The notes beneath the pieces were generated by a model. That model was given only the letters and a program-made list of their open reading frames with translations. It was not told where the DNA came from and did no database searches. Positions 1 through 5,711 of a stretch of 5,771 nt of DNA are shown here, piece after piece (position 1 is the first letter of the stretch; every line of letters begins with the position of its first letter). Origin of the DNA: an uncultured Porphyromonadaceae bacterium (GTDB taxonomy: Bacteria > Bacteroidota > Bacteroidia > Bacteroidales > Muribaculaceae); NCBI GenBank assembly GCA_947174735.1, contig CAMWKC010000150.1, positions 1 to 5,771 of the forward strand, in the 5' to 3' direction. The translations under genes and the position numbers were made by a program.

Positions 1-78
1 TACATATTCTTTTAATAAAATCTCCTTATCCTTCTCCACCCACTCACCGAAATCAGGAGCTACAAAAGAGCTACACTA

Positions 79-111
79 ACACAAAAATTTATAGGTAAAA
101 AGTTTTTGTGT
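79..111. repeat. 9-bp inverted repeat overlapping the -33 box
   Basis: ACACAAAAA (79-87) is perfectly complementary to TTTTTGTGT (103-111), with a 15-nt spacer. The right arm contains the TTTG (105-108) proposed as the -33 element of the downstream promoter, so the repeat could be an operator. It could also be a weak AT-rich terminator for a gene ending left of the window. In sequence this A/T-rich, low complexity could easily arise by chance. Confidence 0.35.
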
Positions 112-134
112 GTGAGATAAAACACTTAAATTTG
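105..134 (+). promoter_or_regulatory. Candidate Bacteroidota-type promoter for the carboxyltransferase gene
   Basis: TTTG at 105-108 and TAAATTTG at 127-134 match the Bacteroidota -33 (TTTG) and -7 (TAnnTTTG) elements; all four fixed -7 positions after TA agree. The spacer is 18 nt, slightly shorter than the usual 19-21. Transcription would begin at about 139-142 and leave an untranslated leader of about 200 nt before the ATG at 344. I found no equally good -7 element closer to the gene. AAAATTTG at 202-209 is a poorer match. Confidence 0.55.
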
Positions 135-137
135 TGC

Positions 138-177
138 ACTCGCTTTAAGCCTCATATAATAGTAGGCTCTTGTGAGT
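138..177 (+). other. Weak hairpin at the proposed 5' end of the leader
   Basis: AGCCT (148-152) pairs with AGGCT (164-168) around an 11-nt loop. The outer ACTC (138-141) can pair with GAGT (174-177) across an internal loop. It would lie at the very 5' end of the proposed transcript and could stabilise the message or take part in leader folding. Nine base pairs split by a large internal loop are weak evidence taken alone. Confidence 0.2.
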
Positions 178-218
178 AGGTAACAGAGTACTAAATCTTT
201 TAAAATTTGTCCAGAACA

Positions 219-253
219 GTTGTAAAAAACAGAAGTTGTCTGACTTTTACAGC
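219..253 (+). other. Two-part hairpin in the leader RNA
   Basis: GTTGTAAAA (219-227) pairs with TTTTACAGC (245-253), nine pairs including one G-U. After a 2x2 internal loop, CAGA (230-233) pairs with TCTG (239-242) around the 5-nt loop AGTTG. The result is a 13-bp interrupted hairpin lying wholly inside the proposed leader. It has no following U tract, so it is not a standard attenuator. It matches no riboswitch class that I recognise. Confidence 0.35.
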
Positions 254-277
254 CCTCTCGGCAGAAATAGTGCATAA

Positions 278-291
278 CCTTAATATTAAGG
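278..291. promoter_or_regulatory. 14-bp perfect palindrome, possible operator
   Basis: CCTTAATATTAAGG at 278-291 is its own exact reverse complement and ends 52 nt before the carboxyltransferase ATG. With no loop-forming spacer, it is more suited to binding a dimeric regulator on DNA than to RNA folding. It would then act downstream of the proposed start site. No regulator gene is present, and a chance palindrome in AT-rich DNA remains possible. Confidence 0.3.
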
Positions 292-343
292 CTTAAATCT
301 ATTATCATAAAACAATACTAATATCTATTGAACGATTAAGGCA

Positions 344-2710
344 ATGACAAAGAAACTTCAAATCAGAGACCTTACTCTTCGCGACGGCCAGCAGTCGCTG
401 TTTGCCACACGTATGAAGCAGGAGAATGTAGATAAGCTTCTCCCCCTTTACCGTGATGCTAAGTTTTATATCATGGAGGTCTGGGGCGGTGCCGTTCCTG
501 ACTCAGTGATGCGCTATCTGGGCGAAAGTCCCTGGAACCGTCTGCGTGAGTGTTCGAAAGCCATGAAAGGTATTTCGCTGCTTTCAGCTCTATCGCGTGG
601 TCGTAACCTCTTCGGTTATGTTCCTTACCCCGACTCTGTGCTCGAAGGTTTCTATAAGAAGGCCATTGAGAACGGTCTGAACGTAATGCGTATATTCGAT
701 GCCCTCAATGATATTGATAATATCAAGGGTTCAATACGTATGATTAACGAACTCGGTGGTATCGCTGATACAGCAGTATGTTATACCGTAGACCCCAAAG
801 GCACACCTGAAGAAGAGAAGATATTTACTGATGAATACTTCGTAAATAAGGCTCTCGAAATGGAGGCTCTCGGTGCTAAGATGGTAACTCTGAAGGATAT
901 GGCCGGTCTAGTAAGTCCTTCACGTATTTACTCGCTTATGCCTAAGCTGAAAGCAGCTCTTAAAGTGCCTGTTGACTTCCACACTCACTGTACACCCGGT
1001 TATGGTTTGGCAGCTGTACTGACTGCTATTATACAAGGCGTAGACATTGTTGATACCAATATATGGTGGTTCGGTGGTGGCTCAGCTGCTCCCTCAATTG
1101 AGCTTATCGACATATTCTGCCGCAAGCTCGGCGTAGAAGTAGACGTTGATATGGAAGCTGTGGCTAAGATACGCCATGAACTTAAGGACGCCCGTAAGGC
1201 TCTGGCCGAATTTGACCTCAATAAGGACAAATGGCCGCGTGACTTTGACGAAGCCCTTAAAGAAATGCCCGCCGACATCAGCGCCGAATTTGACCGTGCC
1301 ATTGACGCAGCCCGCGAGAATCGTGAAGAAGATCTGCTCGACGCTTGTCACAAAATCGAAGCTTACTTCGGCCTGCCTAAACCCAACGAACTGGTTAAGA
1401 ATGCTGAAGTTCCCGGTGGTATGTATTCAAACATGGTTGCCAACCTTCGTGCTCTCGGCGCAGAAGATGTACTTGAAGACGCTATGGCCCTTATTCCTAA
1501 GGTTCGCCGTGACGCCGGCTTAGTACCTCTGGTAACACCTACCAGCCAGATTGTCGGTTCGCAGGCTGTAGCTCTTGCTGTAGATCGTCGTAAAGGTAAT
1601 CCTGACTATACAAACAAAAATAACCAGTTCATCGATCTCGTACGTGGTGCTTACGGCAAGACTCCGGTAGCAGTAGATCCTAAATTCCGCGAACAGATAA
1701 CCGGTAGTCCCGAGGAGAAACCTTATGATGTATCATCATACAAGCGTCCTGCTAATCCGGAACTTGATAAATTCGGTGGTGTGAAGTTAGCTGCCAACGA
1801 AGAAGAATTCCTGCTTCTCGAACTTCTGCCTGCTGTAGCTAAGACTTACCTGACTAACCTGCGCAAGGCAGAACACGAAGCTAACAAGGCTGCTGCTCCT
1901 AAAGCTGAAGCTCCTAAAGCCGCTGCCACAAACGAAGCTATCACAGGTCAGGTATTCTGTGCTCCGATGGGCGGTACCGTAATGGAAATCAAGATTAAGG
2001 CTGGTGACACTGTTAAACCCGGTGACGTAGTTATCGTATACGAGGCCATGAAGATGGAGAATGACCTTGCTTGCAATATGGGCGGCGTGGTAAAACGTGT
2101 ACTCGTAGGAGAAGGTGACGTCATGGCTACTGATCAGCCTATTATCGAATTTGTAGCCGAAGGTCAGGCTGTAGCTCCTGCTGAAGAAGAGGTAGTAGCT
2201 AACGGTCCTATTATGACAGCTCCGATGGGCGGTACCGTACTTGAACTAAAGGTTAAACCCGGTGATGCTGTAAAAGCTGGTGATGTGCTTCTCGTATACG
2301 AGGCCATGAAGATGGAGAATAACCTCGTTAGCGACCGCGATGGCATCGTAGCTAAGTTCCTCATTGAAGAGGGTGAGGTAATGGCTACTGACCAGCCTAT
2401 CGTACAGTTCGGCTCTGCTGCTGCCTGTGCTAAAGCTGCTGCACCCAAGCCAGCTCCTAAGCCTGCTCCAGCTCCCAAGCCGGCAGCCCCTGCTAAAGCA
2501 GAAGCACCCGAGGTTAAAGTAGAGCCAGTAGCTGGTATTGATCAGAACCGTGCTCTCTCACCAATTGAGGGTGGCTCAGCTGCTTCGACGGTCCTGCCCA
2601 AGCGTAAGGCTAACGGCACACCGGAACTGAGATTAGCAGCCGGTACAACATTGGAAATCAACGTTAATCCTGACGGTGGCATCAACATCCGTATTACTAC
2701 CGGAAATTGA
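344..2710 (+). CDS. Biotin-dependent carboxyltransferase (OadA/PycB type) with two tandem biotinyl domains
   Basis: The product (788 aa) should move CO2 between biotin and a small acid such as pyruvate/oxaloacetate, as part of a cytoplasmic or membrane-associated carboxylase or decarboxylase. Residues 1 to about 440 form the HMGL-like TIM barrel: TLRDGQQS with metal ligand D14, WGGA (47-50), RIFDALN (116-122), the likely carbamylated K184 in LKDMAG, and metal ligands H213/H215 in FHTHCTPG. Residues about 440-510 resemble the PC/OadA association domain. An Ala/Pro/Lys linker (512-534) leads to biotinyl domains at 536-603 (K570) and 622-689 (K656). A PKPAP-rich linker and a 99-residue tail follow. 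Usual OadA length is about 600 aa with one C-terminal biotinyl domain. The ATG at 344 is the first before the conserved N-terminus; AAGG lies too close to it to be a good RBS. No partner subunit is nearby, so decarboxylase, carboxylase and transcarboxylase cannot be separated. Confidence 0.92.
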   Translation: MTKKLQIRDLTLRDGQQSLFATRMKQENVDKLLPLYRDAKFYIMEVWGGAVPDSVMRYLGESPWNRLRECSKAMKGISLLSALSRGRNLFGYVPYPDSVLEGFYKKAIENGLNVMRIFDALNDIDNIKGSIRMINELGGIADTAVCYTVDPKGTPEEEKIFTDEYFVNKALEMEALGAKMVTLKDMAGLVSPSRIYSLMPKLKAALKVPVDFHTHCTPGYGLAAVLTAIIQGVDIVDTNIWWFGGGSAAPSIELIDIFCRKLGVEVDVDMEAVAKIRHELKDARKALAEFDLNKDKWPRDFDEALKEMPADISAEFDRAIDAARENREEDLLDACHKIEAYFGLPKPNELVKNAEVPGGMYSNMVANLRALGAEDVLEDAMALIPKVRRDAGLVPLVTPTSQIVGSQAVALAVDRRKGNPDYTNKNNQFIDLVRGAYGKTPVAVDPKFREQITGSPEEKPYDVSSYKRPANPELDKFGGVKLAANEEEFLLLELLPAVAKTYLTNLRKAEHEANKAAAPKAEAPKAAATNEAITGQVFCAPMGGTVMEIKIKAGDTVKPGDVVIVYEAMKMENDLACNMGGVVKRVLVGEGDVMATDQPIIEFVAEGQAVAPAEEEVVANGPIMTAPMGGTVLELKVKPGDAVKAGDVLLVYEAMKMENNLVSDRDGIVAKFLIEEGEVMATDQPIVQFGSAAACAKAAAPKPAPKPAPAPKPAAPAKAEAPEVKVEPVAGIDQNRALSPIEGGSAASTVLPKRKANGTPELRLAAGTTLEINVNPDGGINIRITTGN
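1949..2152 (+). repeat. Biotinyl-domain repeat, copy 1 (residues 536-603)
   Basis: First of two gap-free in-frame repeats lying 258 bp (86 codons) apart. The encoded 68-residue segments share about 41 identical residues by hand count, including APMGGTV, VYEAMKMEN and VMATDQPI. Stretches of DNA are identical: 21 nt at 1961-1981 matches 2219-2239, and 29 nt at 2034-2062 matches 2292-2320. The biotin-accepting lysine is K570. Confidence 0.9.
2207..2410 (+). repeat. Biotinyl-domain repeat, copy 2 (residues 622-689)
   Basis: Second copy of the biotinyl unit, with acceptor lysine K656 in an intact EAMKMEN motif and the flanking glycines retained. It differs from copy 1 mainly after the lysine loop (CNMGGVVKRVLVGEG against SDRDGIVAKFLIEEG) and at the first four residues. 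Both copies keep the features needed for recognition by biotin ligase, so neither looks degenerate. Confidence 0.9.
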
Positions 2711-2723
2711 GAAACTGCCTAAA

Positions 2724-2790
2724 GATTGATATATAAAGAAGACAGCAGGAAGAGAAGGATTCTTCCTGCTGTCTTCTTTATATATCAATC
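2724..2790. terminator. Perfect 30-bp stem-loop, bidirectional terminator between convergent genes
   Basis: Positions 2724-2753 and 2761-2790 are exact reverse complements over 30 bp, around the 7-nt loop GAAGGAT. The element starts 13 nt after the carboxyltransferase stop and lies 57 nt beyond the peptidase stop. A-rich sequence on the left arm (ATAAAGAAG) and the matching T-rich sequence on the right arm give U-rich RNA on the 3' side in either direction. It therefore suits termination of both converging transcripts. The stem is longer than most intrinsic terminators. Confidence 0.85.
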
Positions 2791-2807
2791 GAAAACTAAA
2801 GCTTACA

Positions 2808-2830
2808 CAGATCAAGGACACCCTTGACTG
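2808..2830 (-). terminator. Small hairpin after the peptidase gene, possible minus-strand terminator
   Basis: TCAAGG (2812-2817) and CCTTGA (2822-2827) pair around the loop ACAC. CAG (2808-2810) and CTG (2828-2830) extend the stem to nine pairs with one bulged A at 2811. Read on the minus strand it follows the peptidase stop by 17 nt and precedes a moderately U-rich stretch. It may be the first terminator of the PH-peptidase unit, with the large stem-loop at 2724-2790 as a second. Confidence 0.4.
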
Positions 2831-2847
2831 AGTAACAAAAGGATATG

Positions 2848-5115
2848 TCAGAAGATAACTTTAGTCTGGGCACGGGTATATGAGTTGAAGGCAGTAACAA
2901 TATAAAGGCCTGAAGAAAATGAAGTAACCGGAAGAATAAAAATACCTGGAGGCGCTGAACATTGTGACACTAAACGCCCCTGCATATCAGTGAGCTTAAT
3001 TTCGACATTGGTTGAAGTAGCATTTGTAATAGTTAGGTTATTATGGTCAGCAGTTATATGAATTGTAGAAGAAATATCAGCTACCTTGCCGGAATCACTA
3101 CGACGCATAGCTTCTAACAGACCTGCTACAGGATTAAGCCACCCTTGACCCTGACGCGGATTAACAGCCTCAGATTCTTTGGGTGAAAAAGAACTCACGG
3201 AAGATAAAGAGCCGGAAGATATAAATGGTGAGGCCTCAGAAGCCGGATAATTGGTAAGAGCAATAATATCTTTAACAGCAGCAATATTAAGCTCCGGATT
3301 GGCTTCGAGCCAACAGGCTATTACACCGGCTGTATAAGGCGAGGACATAGAAGTACCTCCTTCGGCTATCCAGTAAGCCGGGCTTCCGGTAAAATCAGTA
3401 AGAGCAGCTGCGTAGCCTATAAGATGATCAGGGTGACAGGCTGCCCAAGGACCGCTCAGAGAAGAAACTAACGGCTCACCGGGAGCAATAGTATGAGGAA
3501 GAACAGTGCCGTCAAGCAGAGTGCCGTAGCCGGAATGACGGCACACTTCCCCGGCAGTATAACCGGTAGATAACTCCCCTACTCCTAACGAAGGCGCAAA
3601 GGTACGGTTATTATACATACCTATACTAAGTACATTAGCACCTGTACAGAGGTCACTGACCGAAAAAGACGAACCAGGTACAGGATTACCCGGAAGTTCG
3701 CGTAGCCACGAATAACGTCCGTCCGCAAACACATCAACATGTTGAGAAGCTTCGGAAAGAGGAGAAATTTCCATAATCAGTGTATAACGGGCCCAGGCAC
3801 CGCGGCTACTTGGTTCAGGACTGTCAAAATCAAATGTCACTGCTACATTATAACGATTATTACGAGGATCTACACCCCCTGTTATCATAAAAGCTCCTTC
3901 AAAATAAGGTCCGAAAGCACTTAGTTCTCCCTCGCCGGCCAAAGAACTGTATATTTCGCCGTCATGTAGAATAAAATCCGGACTCCAAGCTACGATACGT
4001 TTAGAGTCATCACCGTCGCAGATACCAAGGCGGAGACATACAGGACGCTCGTCAGCACACCATATATCAGTCATACCATACATATCGAAATTAGACCATG
4101 TCATATTATTAAGGCGCCAGGCAGCCGATTTCAAATCAGAATCGAAAGTAACACTGAGTGTATTGGAAGAATCGCCTTCATTGCCTGATGACATACAGAT
4201 GATACCCTCTTCACCAAGCAAATCCATATATTGCGAAAAAAGCGAAGTACCATCGTGAGGACCGAGATAATTACCCATTGACAGATTGACCACAGCGGGC
4301 TTATCGTTAAGTCGGGCATACTCCAGTACATCCTCAGTACCGGCAAGCAAGCCCACATCAGATAACTGTGACACAGTAGCTATTAATGTAGCATCAGGAG
4401 CAAGACCAATATAAGGAGTACCTGCGCCATCACCGGTAAGAATACCTGCAACATGCGTACCATGCCACTCTTCGATATTGTCTGTTTTCCATTCCTCATA
4501 CTCAGCCTCACCGTCAATAACCAGACGGCCACCCTGCTGTTCCATATACTGAACCACACGTGCCACACGTGTTTCATCAGGAGTACCGAAAGTAGGATGT
4601 AACGGGTCAAAACCTATATCGCATATTCCTACTACTACTCCATTCCCGGTATAAGAAGGGCGCATAGGAGTAGACTGGTGCAACAGACGAGCATCGAAAT
4701 AAGTAACTGCCGTATCAAGGGCTATATGATTATAAGCTCCTACCGACATAGCGGATATAAAGGAACTACGCTGTATATTTAATATCTCTTGAGTCGGAAT
4801 ATATGTCAAAGCCATACCGCCACGGGTACGTAGTATTATGACTCCCTGTTCACGCAAAGCCTCAAGGTCTGTATCGGAGTTATAACATATTATAGCAGGT
4901 ATATAAGCTGCATCAGAAGAAGGCTCATACTCGTCACCCCCTACGCCAAGGTGCCTACGGCTGTCTACCGAACTTTCAGCCACACGAAGACGCGATATAG
5001 CATCGACGTATGCCGTACCGCAAGCCACAGAAGATAAAACCATAGGTATGACTACGGCAACAATAGCAATTATAAAAGTAGACAGATTTTTATGAAAATT
5101 ATCGAAGTTAATCAT
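2848..5115 (-). CDS. Secreted S8 (subtilisin-like) serine peptidase with T9SS-type C-terminal domain
   Basis: A 755-residue extracytoplasmic endopeptidase of family S8; substrate unknown. Order: a signal peptide (hydrophobic 11-31; cleavage after A31 or slightly later), a likely propeptide (about 70-150), then the peptidase domain. D166 (GICDIGFD), H218 (HGTHVAG) and S589 (GGTSMSSP) form the triad, and N312 (SSGNEG) is the oxyanion residue, so it should be active. N312 and S589 are 277 residues apart, against 66 in subtilisin BPN'. Much of the excess is a beta-rich insertion at about 318-488, before the core resumes at NVLSIGMY (494-501) and PHTIAPGEPLVSS (540-552). Residues about 680-755 resemble a Por/T9SS sorting domain (LTDMQGRLV, SSGLYIVT, KVIF), suggesting surface delivery or release. 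C32 after SSVA could suggest a lipoprotein, but S29 is a poor lipobox residue. The ATG overlaps the upstream stop by 4 nt, with AAGG 8 nt before it. Confidence 0.93.
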   Translation of the reverse strand: MINFDNFHKNLSTFIIAIVAVVIPMVLSSVACGTAYVDAISRLRVAESSVDSRRHLGVGGDEYEPSSDAAYIPAIICYNSDTDLEALREQGVIILRTRGGMALTYIPTQEILNIQRSSFISAMSVGAYNHIALDTAVTYFDARLLHQSTPMRPSYTGNGVVVGICDIGFDPLHPTFGTPDETRVARVVQYMEQQGGRLVIDGEAEYEEWKTDNIEEWHGTHVAGILTGDGAGTPYIGLAPDATLIATVSQLSDVGLLAGTEDVLEYARLNDKPAVVNLSMGNYLGPHDGTSLFSQYMDLLGEEGIICMSSGNEGDSSNTLSVTFDSDLKSAAWRLNNMTWSNFDMYGMTDIWCADERPVCLRLGICDGDDSKRIVAWSPDFILHDGEIYSSLAGEGELSAFGPYFEGAFMITGGVDPRNNRYNVAVTFDFDSPEPSSRGAWARYTLIMEISPLSEASQHVDVFADGRYSWLRELPGNPVPGSSFSVSDLCTGANVLSIGMYNNRTFAPSLGVGELSTGYTAGEVCRHSGYGTLLDGTVLPHTIAPGEPLVSSLSGPWAACHPDHLIGYAAALTDFTGSPAYWIAEGGTSMSSPYTAGVIACWLEANPELNIAAVKDIIALTNYPASEASPFISSGSLSSVSSFSPKESEAVNPRQGQGWLNPVAGLLEAMRRSDSGKVADISSTIHITADHNNLTITNATSTNVEIKLTDMQGRLVSQCSAPPGIFILPVTSFSSGLYIVTAFNSYTRAQTKVIF
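5112..5115 (-). other. ATGA stop-start overlap coupling the PH protein and peptidase genes
   Basis: On the minus strand the TGA of the PH-domain gene (5114-5112) overlaps the ATG of the peptidase gene (5115-5113). Four-base ATGA overlaps are typical of translational coupling, in which the ribosome finishing the first gene re-initiates on the second. AAGG placed 8 nt before the ATG would help. The two proteins are therefore expected to be made from one transcript. Confidence 0.85.
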
Positions 5116-5606
5116 ATCTTTGACCTTAATGTTATAATAAAAGATTCTGAATCAGCAGTATTGACCATATATTTACGACCGGAATCCATAGTAATAAGAA
5201 CTGTTCCCGACGTAGAGCCCGTATAGGCAAAATAGCGTCCGGTAGCACGTGTATAATACCATCCGACATTACCAAACAGACCGCCTACACCACAAATACG
5301 CACATTACCTCCGGGCGGAATATAGACACGTCTTACCTCAACAATATCCTCAAGAGGAAGTCTGCGGCTGCCTACAGTTCGCTCAATAATCAAAGCATCT
5401 TTTTCTAAAACAAGACGTCGGGGTGAAAACATAAAAGCTGTCAAAAAAATCAGAGCCAGAGCAGCTACAAGTATATAGCATAAAAGCCGGACGTTATTAT
5501 CAGCATTATGAAAAAAAAGTCCCCATACAAGACCTATGACTATTATATAGCCTATGGTAAAAAGCACCGTGGTCTTGCTACGGGGTATAGTCCATTGAGA
5601 AGACAT
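5112..5606 (-). CDS. Two-helix membrane protein with bacterial PH-like domain
   Basis: With the ATG at 5606 the product is 164 aa. Two hydrophobic segments (about 13-32 and 40-60), separated by a short loop with HNADNN, form a helical hairpin. The rest (about 63-164) resembles a bacterial PH-like domain: the RRLVLEKDALIIERT strands, LPLEDIVEVRRV, the GGLFGNVGWYY turn, then VLITMDSGRKYMV and a final ESFIITLRSKI helix. No catalytic residues are apparent, and the role of this family is generally unknown. An in-frame GTG at 5657 would add 17 mostly hydrophobic residues, but it lies inside the terminator hairpin of the tRNA, so I prefer the ATG. Upstream sequence is pyrimidine-rich with no Shine-Dalgarno and no clear promoter; readthrough from the tRNA is possible. 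Isoleucine is often encoded by ATA. It is coupled to the peptidase gene downstream. Confidence 0.82.
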   Translation of the reverse strand: MSSQWTIPRSKTTVLFTIGYIIVIGLVWGLFFHNADNNVRLLCYILVAALALIFLTAFMFSPRRLVLEKDALIIERTVGSRRLPLEDIVEVRRVYIPPGGNVRICGVGGLFGNVGWYYTRATGRYFAYTGSTSGTVLITMDSGRKYMVNTADSESFIITLRSKI

Positions 5607-5647
5607 GAAAGTAAAGATTAAGAAAGAAAAACAATATAGGAGAAACA

Positions 5648-5676
5648 AATACTGCACCCTTATCAGGTGCAGTATT
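5648..5676 (-). terminator. Intrinsic terminator downstream of tRNA-Gly
   Basis: AATACTGCACC and GGTGCAGTATT pair perfectly over 11 bp (5648-5658 with 5666-5676) around a 7-nt loop. Read on the minus strand it comes 35 nt after the tRNA 3' end and is followed by TGTTTCTCC, a modest U-rich tail. Its position makes it the likely terminator of the tRNA transcript. Incomplete termination here would feed the PH-peptidase genes. Confidence 0.75.
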
Positions 5677-5704
5677 ATTGACGGTCGGTTGGAAAGTATT
5701 ATTG
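5671..5704. repeat. Short direct repeat in the tRNA trailer
   Basis: AGTATTATTG occurs at 5671-5680 and again at 5695-5704. The first copy overlaps the terminator stem and the second lies just past the tRNA 3' end. Ten bases of AT-rich sequence may be coincidence or a slippage duplication. It does not match the tRNA 3' end, so it is not an attachment-site duplication. Confidence 0.3.
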
Positions 5705-5711
5705 GTATGAG

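Larger units (their letters stand above)
1..343. other. Intergenic region and long leader upstream of the carboxyltransferase
   Basis: No gene is supported here. The first 75-100 bases are open to the window edge in several frames: minus 75 to 1, and two plus-strand frames ending in TAA at 77-79 and 96-98. A neighbouring gene may therefore begin or end at the edge, but its strand cannot be decided. The 7-bp direct repeat GAGCTAC occurs at 57-63 and 68-74. The remainder is AT-rich and holds an inverted repeat, a promoter candidate, a hairpin and a palindrome, each listed separately. A 60-codon minus-strand frame at 126-308 resembles no protein I know and is treated as chance. Confidence 0.6.

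Noticed and set aside
202..209. AAAATTTG as a second -7 promoter element
   Set aside because: It lacks the TA of TAnnTTTG and no TTTG is correctly spaced upstream; the site at 127-134 is better.
126..308. 60-codon minus-strand frame in the upstream region
   Set aside because: It has no recognisable domain, no supporting ribosome site and lies over the proposed promoter and leader of the plus-strand gene.
1000..1523. Overlapping frames on both strands inside the carboxyltransferase gene
   Set aside because: They are shadows of a clearly conserved coding frame and have biased, low-complexity products.
2164..2478. 104-codon minus-strand frame opposite the second biotinyl domain and linker
   Set aside because: The Gly/Ala-rich product is the antisense reading of the Ala/Pro linker and biotinyl repeat.
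2633..2821. 62-codon minus-strand frame over the carboxyltransferase end and terminator
   Set aside because: It runs through the 30-bp stem-loop and the antisense of a real gene, with no protein-like features.
4131..4610. Two 75-codon minus-strand frames inside the peptidase gene
   Set aside because: They are in another frame of the same strand as the peptidase; the peptidase frame has all the catalytic motifs here.
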